From CAZEIW01 sp964512305 (GTDB taxonomy: Bacteria; Pseudomonadota; Gammaproteobacteria; Burkholderiales; Burkholderiaceae_F), in NCBI GenBank assembly GCA_964512305.1, contig CAZEIW010000104.1, positions 1 to 6,454 on the forward strand: a stretch of 6,454 nucleotides of DNA. Reading direction: 5' to 3'. The position numbers and the translations under genes were made by a program. The notes beneath the pieces were generated by a model, which did no database searches, had not been told where the DNA came from, and saw only the letters and a list, made by a program, of their open reading frames with translations. This document shows positions 1 through 5,209 of the stretch, piece by piece (the first letter of the stretch is position 1; every line of letters starts with the position of its first letter).

Positions 1-288
1 TACCTGCTGTTCCGGCGCGACCCGCTGGGCGGTCTTTCGCTCTACTTGACGGCGCCCGACTTCCACCTGGTCGCGGCGGCACGCAGCGACCGGGGGAGCG
101 GCTTCGTTACGATCGAGCGCGACGAGGCGCAAAGCGGCCTGAACGACGAGGTGCGCCACTGGTCGGAGGTGCTCAAGCCGAAGCCCGGCATGACGCCGCT
201 GCCGGCCCTGCTGCAGCACATGCAGTCGACCCCGACCGCGCCGCTGCTGGCCCCGACCGCTCCGCCACCGGCCCAGAAAGCGCCCTGA
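1..288 (+). CDS. C-terminal part of an unrecognised protein
   Basis: Frame 1 is open from the first base and ends at TGA 286-288, giving 95 residues of a gene that begins left of the window. A TTG at 46 could serve as a start, but the reading frame continues upstream of it without a stop and there is no clear ribosome binding site, so a truncated longer protein is more likely. The first ~65 residues look like a folded domain (segment LYLTAPDFHLVAAARSDR, then a charged stretch with NDEVRHWSEVLKPKPGM). The last ~30 residues are Pro/Ala/Thr-rich (PTAPLLAPTAPPPAQKAP) and probably disordered. I do not recognise the family and give no function. It converges on the binding-protein gene, with 36 bp between the two stop codons, so it is not part of that operon. 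Confidence 0.65.
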   Translation, partial: YLLFRRDPLGGLSLYLTAPDFHLVAAARSDRGSGFVTIERDEAQSGLNDEVRHWSEVLKPKPGMTPLPALLQHMQSTPTAPLLAPTAPPPAQKAP

Positions 289-290
289 CC

Positions 291-346
291 GCCGCGCGCG
301 GCACCCGCTGGGGTTGCCGCCGCCTCAATGCGCGCGCCACGCGCGC
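291..346. terminator. GC-rich inverted repeats at a convergent gene junction (possible bidirectional terminator)
   Basis: Two self-complementary stretches lie where the plus-strand gene (stop 288) meets the minus-strand operon (stop 325). Positions 291-302 are a perfect 12-bp palindrome of alternating C/G. Positions 330-346 form a 7-bp stem (330-336 with 340-346) around a 3-nt loop, inside the last codons of the binding-protein gene. Neither is followed by a T-run on either strand, so a classical intrinsic terminator is not supported. In DNA this GC-rich, such repeats also arise by chance. Their position between two converging genes is the main reason to list them. Confidence 0.22.
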
Positions 347-1386
347 GCCTCGGCAGCAACCTGCGCGGCGTCGAACCCGTTGATCTCCTCGATCAGGTCG
401 TTCGTGATCAGCTCGCGCGCGGGCACCTTGTCGCGTATCACCCCCCACTGCTGCAGGAAGTCGACATACGCGGCGTAGTTGCGCTCGGAGCTCTCTCCCC
501 AGCGCGCGACGCCGGCCTTGTCGAGCTTCCAGTTGCCGATCCGCGCCTGCAGCGTATGCAGGTCGTCGCGCAGCGCCGTTTCCTCGTCCTTGCCGGTCGG
601 CCGCGTCTGCGGGTAGACCTCCCACAGGATCCGGACCGCCGCCTCGGGATTGGCGATCGCGAATACCGTTCCCTTCGCGTACCCCTGCGCCAGCGCGACC
701 GCCTCGCGGCGCCGCTTCTGCAGCGTCTCCTCGAGCGCCAGGAGCCCGTTGGAGGGGAAGCCGTCGATCGCCCGGGTGTCGAGGTAGCGCAGTTTCGCTC
801 CCGCGTTCTCGACCATCGCGTACTGCGTGTCGAACTGGCTCAGCGCATCGACCTGGCCGGTGCGCAGCAGCGCTGCGGTCTGCGCGCCTTCGCCCGCGAC
901 CACGATCCGGATGTCCGTGTCCGGGTTCAGGCCGGCGCTGGCCGCGAGCGCGCGCGCGACCACGACGCCGCCGGAGGCCATGGAGGTGACGCCGATCGAT
1001 TTGCCCTTCAGGTCGGCCAGCGTGGCGATCGGGCTCGAGTCCGGCACCGCGATCCCGTAGATGTTGCCTTCGTAGGCCGTGTAGAAGATGCGCGCCTTGA
1101 CGCCCTGGCCCCGGATGATCGCCAGCGGCTCCACCGACGGGAGCGAATACGCGAGCTCCCGCGTGGCGACGAACTTCACGCAATCGGTCGACCCTGCTAC
1201 CGGCACCAGCTCGACGCGGATGCCGTCCTTCGCGTACCAGCCAAGGCGGGTCGCGATCGCGAACGGCGCGGCGGCCGAGCTGATCGTCCGGGCGCAGAAC
1301 CCGACCTTGACCTCGGTCTCGGCCGCTCCCGCCGCCCACGCCAGGCATGCACAGACCGCGGCGATCGTGATCCGGAGTACGTTCAT
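325..1386 (-). CDS. Periplasmic substrate-binding protein of an NMT1/SsuA-like ABC importer
   Basis: Encodes 353 residues that should capture a small solute in the periplasm and deliver it to the permease encoded just upstream. The N-terminus (Lys/Arg-poor MNVLRITIAAV, hydrophobic core, then AAGAAE) is a Sec signal peptide, with cleavage likely after residue 21 or 22. The cysteines at 12 and 14 do not sit in a lipobox, so a free periplasmic protein is expected. The mature part follows the NMT1/THI5-like fold: first strand KVGF, then APFAIATRLGWYAKDGIRVELVP (about 40-62), a TDCVKFVATRE ligand-loop region, ATLADLKGKSIGV (about 121-133) and GQVDAL (177-182). This resembles nitrate/sulfonate/taurine binding proteins (SsuA, TauA). 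Cys31 and Cys69 are the only mature cysteines and could form a disulfide. The ATG is chosen for a strong GGAGGAA at 1391-1397 and the ATGA overlap with the permease stop. The ligand is unknown; sulfonates, aromatic acids and pyrimidine precursors are all family possibilities. Confidence 0.9.
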   Translation of the reverse strand: MNVLRITIAAVCACLAWAAGAAETEVKVGFCARTISSAAAPFAIATRLGWYAKDGIRVELVPVAGSTDCVKFVATRELAYSLPSVEPLAIIRGQGVKARIFYTAYEGNIYGIAVPDSSPIATLADLKGKSIGVTSMASGGVVVARALAASAGLNPDTDIRIVVAGEGAQTAALLRTGQVDALSQFDTQYAMVENAGAKLRYLDTRAIDGFPSNGLLALEETLQKRRREAVALAQGYAKGTVFAIANPEAAVRILWEVYPQTRPTGKDEETALRDDLHTLQARIGNWKLDKAGVARWGESSERNYAAYVDFLQQWGVIRDKVPARELITNDLIEEINGFDAAQVAAEARAWRAH

Positions 1387-2180
1387 GGCCTTCCTCCGTC
1401 GGATGGGGCCCGGCCCGCCGGCGCGCTCGAAGCGTCCCAGAACAGCACCCGCTTGCGCACGGCGATCAGGATCGAGTTGAGCAGCAGCCCCAGCACCGCC
1501 AGGATCAGCAGCACCGAGAACTGGCCCGCGACGTCCATCGTGAACGTCATGCTGGTGATCAGCATGCCGAGGCCGCGCTGCGCCCCGACGAACTCGGCGA
1601 CGATCGCGCCGATCAGCGACAGGACCATCGCGATCTCCAGGCCCGCCATCACGAACGGCATCGCGCCCGGCACGCGCAGCATCCGGAAGATCTGCAGCTC
1701 CGAGGCATCCAGCGAACGCATCAGATCGACCCGGTCCGGGTCGGCCGAGCGCAGCCCGGCGATCGTGTTGACCATCAGCGGAAAGAACGCGGTGAGCGCC
1801 GCCTGGACGAACTTCGACGTGATTCCGAGGCCGAACCAGACGATGATCAGCGGCGCAAGCGCGACTTTCGGCATCGCCTGGAACATGATGACGAACGGGT
1901 ACAGGTAGTACTCGACGCGGCGGCTCAGCGCGATCAAGGTTCCCAGCAACAGCGCCAGCGCGCAGCCGAGCCCGAACCCGAGCAGCGTCTCGAGCACCGT
2001 CACCCAGAGGTGATCGAGGTACAGGCCGGAGGCGAAACCGCGCCACAAAGCCGCGGCGATGCGCGATGGCGCGGGCAGGATGTACGCCGGCACCTCGAGA
2101 ACCCGAGCCGCGGCCTCCCACAGCGCCAGCACCGCCACGGCGAGCAGCGCGCGCAGCACGGGGCGGTGTATCGCTCTCAC
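1383..2180 (-). CDS. Inner-membrane permease of an SsuC/TauC-like ABC importer
   Basis: A 265-residue integral membrane protein of the binding-protein-dependent transport family (BPD_transp_1). It would dimerise to form the channel through which the solute enters. Hydrophobic segments are visible near residues 9-27, 60-85, 92-117, 125-143, 178-200 and 221-242, consistent with six helices. The cytoplasmic coupling loop that docks on the ATPase is at about 150-178 and ends in LRVPGAMPFVMAGL, matching the usual LP.A.P.I..GL pattern. The EAA core is divergent: the usual EAA is DLM, and the conserved glycine of SLGAS is Asp158. Start: GTG at 2178-2180, overlapping the ATPase stop as GTGA; the only nearby Shine-Dalgarno is a weak GGCGGA, so translation is probably coupled to the ATPase gene. 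Its TGA overlaps the binding-protein ATG. Length is typical for SsuC (about 260). Confidence 0.9.
   Translation of the reverse strand: MRAIHRPVLRALLAVAVLALWEAAARVLEVPAYILPAPSRIAAALWRGFASGLYLDHLWVTVLETLLGFGLGCALALLLGTLIALSRRVEYYLYPFVIMFQAMPKVALAPLIIVWFGLGITSKFVQAALTAFFPLMVNTIAGLRSADPDRVDLMRSLDASELQIFRMLRVPGAMPFVMAGLEIAMVLSLIGAIVAEFVGAQRGLGMLITSMTFTMDVAGQFSVLLILAVLGLLLNSILIAVRKRVLFWDASSAPAGRAPSDGGRP
1391..1397 (-). promoter_or_regulatory. Ribosome binding site of the substrate-binding protein gene
   Basis: On the minus strand this reads GGAGGAA, ending 4 nt before the ATG at 1384-1386. It lies inside the 3' end of the permease gene. It is the strongest Shine-Dalgarno match in the operon, which fits a binding protein made in excess over its membrane partners. 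It settles the start codon, because the reading frame continues open far upstream. Confidence 0.75.
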
Positions 2181-3007
2181 CGATCGAGTCCGCCACGGGC
2201 TTCCAGGGCAGCCCGGATGCGCTGCACGCAGGCACCGAAGGCGGGAGCCGTCATCGCGTCGAGCGTTCGCGGCCGCGCGAGGGCGATGGCGACGTCGTCG
2301 ATCAGGCGCCCCGGCCGGGCCGACATCACGAGCACGCGGTCCGCCAGAAAGACGGCCTCGGCGATCGAGTGCGTGATGAAGACGACGGTATCGCGGCGCT
2401 CGATCCAGATCCGCTGCAGCTCCAGGTTGAGGCGCTCGCGCGTCAGGGCATCGAGCGCGCCGAAAGGTTCGTCCATCAGCAGCACGCCGGGGCCGTGGAT
2501 CAGCGCGCGCACGATCGCGGCGCGCTGCTGCATGCCGCCCGACAGCTCGGAGGGAAGGCGCGACTCGAATCCCCGCAGCCCGACCAGTGCCAGCAACTCG
2601 AGCGCGCGGTCCCTGAAGCGCTCGCGCCCGAGGCGCTGCACGTCGACCGGGAGCAGCACGTTGTCGATCACGCTGCGCCAGGGGAACAGCACCGGTGCCT
2701 GGAACACCACGCCGACGTCCCGCCGCGGGCCGTCGATTCGCGAGCGGTTCATCCGCGCCTCGCCGGAGGTCACCGGGATGAGGCCGGCGAGGATCTTGAG
2801 CAGCGTGGACTTGCCGCAGCCCGAGGGGCCGACGACCGCGACGAACTGCCGGGCGTCGACCGCGAAGTCGATGTCGTGCAGCGCTTCGATCGGGCCCGAT
2901 CGCGTCGTGTAGACCTTCGACACGCGTTCGACCGAGATCGACGCTGCGGCATGCGGCGCGGACGGCGGCGCGGCCGCCGCGCCGGGGCGCTCGAGCGTCG
3001 CCGACAT
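2177..3007 (-). CDS. ATP-binding subunit of an SsuB/TauB-like ABC importer
   Basis: A 276-residue cytoplasmic ATPase that would power the permease encoded next. All nucleotide-binding motifs are intact: Walker A GPSGCGKST (60-68), Q-loop Gln103 (VVFQ), signature LSGGMQQR (155-162), Walker B with catalytic Glu in LLMDEPFGALD (176-186) and switch His213 (ITHS). The VFQ.P.LFPW and DEPFGALD wording is that of the nitrate/sulfonate/taurine group (SsuB, TauB, NrtD), distinct from amino-acid or sugar importers. An Ala/Pro-rich, probably disordered N-terminal extension of ~22 residues precedes the domain. ATG at 3005-3007 is used; no clear Shine-Dalgarno is visible, and the symporter stop is 29 nt upstream. 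The end overlaps the permease GTG by 4 nt. An alternative start inside the leader cannot be excluded. The motifs leave little doubt about the class, but they do not reveal the substrate. Confidence 0.93.
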   Translation of the reverse strand: MSATLERPGAAAAPPSAPHAAASISVERVSKVYTTRSGPIEALHDIDFAVDARQFVAVVGPSGCGKSTLLKILAGLIPVTSGEARMNRSRIDGPRRDVGVVFQAPVLFPWRSVIDNVLLPVDVQRLGRERFRDRALELLALVGLRGFESRLPSELSGGMQQRAAIVRALIHGPGVLLMDEPFGALDALTRERLNLELQRIWIERRDTVVFITHSIAEAVFLADRVLVMSARPGRLIDDVAIALARPRTLDAMTAPAFGACVQRIRAALEARGGLDR

Positions 3008-3036
3008 CGGTGCGCGCCGCAATCCGCGCCGGCGAA

Positions 3037-4335
3037 CTAGGCGCGCTGCGCGGCCGCCGCCGGAGCCGGGGCGCGCCGCCGGAAGAGCAGCCAGGTGGCC
3101 GCAAGGCCGCAGGCCGCGGCAAAGCTCATCCAGTAGCCCGGCGCGCCCTTGTCGCCGGTGACGTGGATCAGCCACGTCGAGACCGCCGGCGTGAAGCCGC
3201 CGAACAGGGCGGTCGCCAGGCTGTAGGCGAGCGAAAAGCCGGCGGTGCGCACGTTGACCGGCATCACTTCCGTCAGAGCGACCACCATCGCGCCGTTGTA
3301 CGAGGCATACAGGAACGACAGCCACAGCTCGACCGCCAGCATGCGTTCGAAGCTCGGCGCGGCGACCAGCCACGACAGTGCCGGATACGCGGTGAGCAGC
3401 GTCAGCACCGTGAACACGACCAGCACCGGGCGGCGTCCCACGCGGTCGGAGACCGCACCCATCACGGGCAGCCAGAAGAAATTGGACACCGCGACGCAGA
3501 ACGTGACGATCAGGCTGTCGGCGGCGCCGAGTTTCAGGACCGTCTTGCCGAAGGTCGGCGTGTAGACGGTGATCAAGTAGAACGACACCGTCGTCATCAC
3601 CACCAGCATCGTGCCGGCGACGACCACGGCCCAATTCACGAGCATCGAACGGAAGATCGCGCGGGCCGACGGCCGATGGTGCGCTCGCGCCAGGAACTCC
3701 TCGGTCTCCTGCAGCGAGCGGCGTATCACGAAGATCACCGGCACGATCGCGCAGCCGATGAAAAACGGGATCCGCCAGCCCCAGCCGTCGACGTCCGCCG
3801 GGGCCATCAGCGCGTTCAGCGCGTAGCCGATCAGCGCCGCGACCATGATCGCGACCTGCTGGCTCGCGGACTGCCAGCTCACGTAAAACCCCTTGTGCCC
3901 GGGGGTCGCCATCTCGGACAGGTACACCGAAACGCCGCCCAGCTCGGCTCCGGCCGAGAAGCCTTGCAGCAGGCGGCCGATCAGCACCAGCAGCGGCGCC
4001 GCGTAGCCGATCGTCGAGTAGCCGGGGACGAACGCGATCAGGATCGTGCCGAACGCCATGATCGTCAGCGTGGTGATCAGCCCCTGACGGCGGCCGACGC
4101 GGTCGATGTAGGCGCCCAGCACGACCGCGCCGAGCGGCCGCATCAGGAATCCTGCACCGAAAGTCGCGAAGGTCATCATCAGCGACGCGAACTCGTCGCT
4201 GGACGGAAAGAAGGTCTTCGCGATGTACGTGGCGTAGAAGCCGAACAGGAAGAAGTCGAACATCTCGAGGAAGTTTCCGCTCGTGACGCGGAACACGGTC
4301 GAGAGTTTCGATGCGGCCGACGGCGCGACTTTCAT
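3037..4335 (-). CDS. MFS metabolite:H+ symporter, citrate/tricarballylate (CitA/TcuC) type
   Basis: A 432-residue inner-membrane secondary transporter of the metabolite:H+ symport (MHS) family. The N-terminal part, including TSGNFLEMFDFFLFGFYA (19-36), GFLMRPLGAVVLGAYIDRVG (62-81), RLLQGFSAGAELGGVSVYLS (121-140) and KGFYVSWQSASQQVA (148-162), matches my memory of the citrate-proton symporter CitA/CitH and tricarballylate transporter TcuC nearly word for word. Both copies of MFS motif A are present: GAYIDRVGRR (74-83) and GAVSDRVGRR (293-302). About 12 hydrophobic segments, full length (family ~430) and an Ala/Pro-rich C-terminal tail are seen. It should import a tri- or dicarboxylate with protons. 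ATG at 4333-4335 is chosen for GGAGGG at 4340-4345; an in-frame ATG at 4398 would bury that site in coding sequence. It is the first gene of the apparent transporter operon, 29 nt ahead of the ATPase. Exact substrate is inference; other MHS substrates (α-ketoglutarate, aromatic acids) are less likely. Confidence 0.9.
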   Translation of the reverse strand: MKVAPSAASKLSTVFRVTSGNFLEMFDFFLFGFYATYIAKTFFPSSDEFASLMMTFATFGAGFLMRPLGAVVLGAYIDRVGRRQGLITTLTIMAFGTILIAFVPGYSTIGYAAPLLVLIGRLLQGFSAGAELGGVSVYLSEMATPGHKGFYVSWQSASQQVAIMVAALIGYALNALMAPADVDGWGWRIPFFIGCAIVPVIFVIRRSLQETEEFLARAHHRPSARAIFRSMLVNWAVVVAGTMLVVMTTVSFYLITVYTPTFGKTVLKLGAADSLIVTFCVAVSNFFWLPVMGAVSDRVGRRPVLVVFTVLTLLTAYPALSWLVAAPSFERMLAVELWLSFLYASYNGAMVVALTEVMPVNVRTAGFSLAYSLATALFGGFTPAVSTWLIHVTGDKGAPGYWMSFAAACGLAATWLLFRRRAPAPAAAAQRA

Positions 4336-4339
4336 GACG

Positions 4340-4345
4340 CCCTCC
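4340..4345 (-). promoter_or_regulatory. Ribosome binding site of the MHS symporter gene
   Basis: On the minus strand this reads GGAGGG, ending 4 nt before ATG 4333-4335. It is a good anti-16S match and sets the start. A longer reading from an ATG at 4398 would translate through this site, and its extra 21 residues resemble no part of MHS transporters. Confidence 0.7.
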
Positions 4346-4430
4346 GTTGATCGGTACCGGCTGGGTGGAACCGCCCGGTCGGGCAAGGGCGCATGCACGC
4401 GTTCGCCGATTCGGGCCGGGGCAGGGGGCG

Positions 4431-4459
4431 ACCTTATCCGGACCGCCGGCCCTCTGCAA
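4431..4459 (-). promoter_or_regulatory. Weak candidate sigma-70 promoter for the transporter operon
   Basis: On the minus strand, TTGCAG (4459-4454) and TAAGGT (4436-4431) are separated by 17 nt, with the expected start about 90 nt before the symporter ATG. Each hexamer matches the consensus at only 3 of 6 positions, so this is a position-guided guess. I found no GG-N10-GC sigma-54 element in the interval. Confidence 0.18.
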
Positions 4460-4527
4460 GGACTTTCAGGCTGCCTGCCTTACGGAAAATCCACGGAGGC
4501 CCCGCGGAAGCTCGTTGCTCTCGCGTT

Positions 4528-4547
4528 CGCGTGCGCTGCAGCACGCG
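4528..4547 (-). terminator. Stem-loop downstream of the CBS gene (possible terminator)
   Basis: Arms CGCGTGC and GCACGCG (7 bp, perfect) flank a 6-nt loop, about 65 nt after the CBS stop codon. No T-run follows on the minus strand, so it could be an RNA-stabilising hairpin or a pause site instead of an intrinsic terminator. GC content here makes chance stems common. Confidence 0.28.
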
Positions 4548-4613
4548 CGGCAGTTGGGGGTGACGCGGCGCCGGTTCGACGAGCCGGTCCAGCCGCGAAG
4601 GCGCTCGAGGGCG

Positions 4614-5045
4614 CTAGCGCGTCTCGCGAATGTGCGCGCGCCGCCGCTCTTCGAACACGAACTCCTCCAGGGCCGGGTCCAGCGCATTGCGCGCCAGGAC
4701 CATGCCGATGAGTTTGCCGCGCTCGAGCACCGGTACGTGGCGAAAGCCGTTTTCGTGCATCAGCAGCATCGCGTGGCCGTACGTCTTCTCGACGTCGATC
4801 GTCTTGGGCGCGGTTGTCATCACGTCGGAGAGCAGCGTGGCCTCCGGGTCGAGCCTGCGCGCGAGCACGCGGAACAGCGCATCACGCTCGGTGAAGATGC
4901 CGACCAGCTGCTCGTTGTCGACCACCAGCAGGGCGCCGATGTTCTTCCTCGCCATCATCTCGGAGGCCTTGCGCACGGACGTCGCCGAGGGAGCCGTGAC
5001 CAGCTTGTTGCGCTCCATGACGTCTCGAATCGGATGGCTGAACAC
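4614..5045 (-). CDS. Stand-alone two-CBS-domain protein
   Basis: A 143-residue soluble protein consisting almost entirely of a CBS pair (Bateman module), which in this family binds adenine nucleotides or S-adenosylmethionine and usually signals energy state. CBS1 spans about residues 5-62, with I-G-A-L-L-V-V-D-(N)-E-Q-L-V-G-I-F-T-E-R-D at 37-55; its GIFTERD is the typical ribose/phosphate-contacting motif. CBS2 spans about 73-124 (HVPVLERGKLIGMVLARN), where the equivalent Asp is Asn120, so this site may bind differently. A short charged tail rich in Glu/Arg follows. No enzyme or membrane domain is attached. The GTG at 5043-5045 is chosen because AAGGGAGA lies 8 nt upstream and residues 2-10 supply the usual HPIRDVM strand; the ATG at 5016-5018 lacks a binding site and would remove it. 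Partner and ligand are unknown. Confidence 0.87.
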   Translation of the reverse strand: MFSHPIRDVMERNKLVTAPSATSVRKASEMMARKNIGALLVVDNEQLVGIFTERDALFRVLARRLDPEATLLSDVMTTAPKTIDVEKTYGHAMLLMHENGFRHVPVLERGKLIGMVLARNALDPALEEFVFEERRRAHIRETR

Positions 5046-5052
5046 GGCGTTG

Positions 5053-5060
5053 TCTCCCTT
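5053..5060 (-). promoter_or_regulatory. Ribosome binding site of the CBS-pair gene
   Basis: On the minus strand this reads AAGGGAGA, 8 nt before GTG 5043-5045. It supports a GTG start over the ATG nine codons further in, which has no purine-rich site ahead of it. Confidence 0.65.
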
Positions 5061-5157
5061 GTCTGATGGCTGTCCGCATCTGCGGCACCTGCGCGAAGCG
5101 GCACGGTGCGTGCCGGGCGCGAGCCTTGACGCGGAACGATAATGGCTGTGCTTTCGG

Positions 5158-5176
5158 TGGCGTTGACGCCAGTCAA
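5158..5176. repeat. Two overlapping perfect inverted repeats upstream of the CBS gene
   Basis: On the plus strand, 5158-5171 is TGGCGT-TG-ACGCCA (6-bp arms, 2-nt centre) and 5163-5176 is TTGAC-GCCA-GTCAA (5-bp arms, 4-nt centre). The two share eight to nine bases. They lie about 113 nt upstream of the CBS start and 34 nt beyond the helicase stop, so they could be an operator, a processing hairpin or part of the helicase terminator. The second includes TTGACT on the minus strand, a 5/6 match to a -35 box, but no good -10 lies 16-18 nt further on. Confidence 0.4.
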
Positions 5177-5180
5177 GATT

Positions 5181-5195
5181 CGGCGGAAACCGCCG
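5181..5195 (-). terminator. Stem-loop after the helicase gene, probable weak terminator
   Basis: On the minus strand CGGCGG-TTT-CCGCCG forms a perfect 6-bp G/C stem with a 3-nt loop, starting 14 nt after the helicase stop (5210-5212) and followed by AATCTTGACT. The following sequence has only three T's in the first six bases, not a proper U-tract, so termination may be partial or Rho-assisted. Placement directly after a stop codon and before the next gene's leader supports the call. Confidence 0.4.
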
Positions 5196-5209
5196 CAACC
5201 CGGGCCGGG

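Larger units (their letters stand above)
4336..4613. other. Non-coding interval upstream of the transporter operon
   Basis: 278 bp between the CBS gene's stop and the symporter's start, with no convincing gene on either strand. It should hold the end of the CBS transcript and the start of the operon transcript. It contains a 7-bp stem-loop (4528-4547), a weak promoter-like pair (4431-4459) and an 11-bp odd palindrome, CAGGC-T-GCCTG, at 4467-4477. The stretch around 4464-4491 is less GC-rich than its surroundings, as promoters often are. No adjacent regulator gene is present to suggest an operator type. Confidence 0.5.

Noticed and set aside
328..1908. 526-codon open frame on the plus strand opposite the binding-protein and permease genes
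   Set aside because: It is antisense to genes with clear family motifs; its translation is Arg/Asp/Ala-rich low complexity with no motif, as expected for the mirror frame of very GC-rich coding DNA.
325..2235. Very long minus-strand frame that would fuse sequence upstream to the binding protein
   Set aside because: The upstream part is an out-of-frame reading of the permease gene; the signal peptide and strong ribosome binding site place the true start at 1386.
3010..4350. 446-codon plus-strand open frame opposite the symporter gene
   Set aside because: Highly charged His/Arg/Gln/Asp-rich translation typical of antisense GC-rich shadow frames, while the minus strand encodes an unmistakable MHS transporter.
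2177..4459. 760-codon minus-strand frame that would make a long N-terminal extension of the ABC ATPase
   Set aside because: The extra part reads the symporter gene in the wrong frame and has no motif; the ATPase begins at 3007 with a normal-length domain.
4347..5066. Plus-strand frame of 239 codons across the intergenic region and opposite the CBS gene
   Set aside because: No motif, no convincing ribosome binding site, and mostly antisense to the well-supported CBS pair gene.
5126..5143. Plus-strand TTGACG and GATAAT, each close to sigma-70 consensus
   Set aside because: Only 6 nt separate them instead of about 17, and no plus-strand gene follows.
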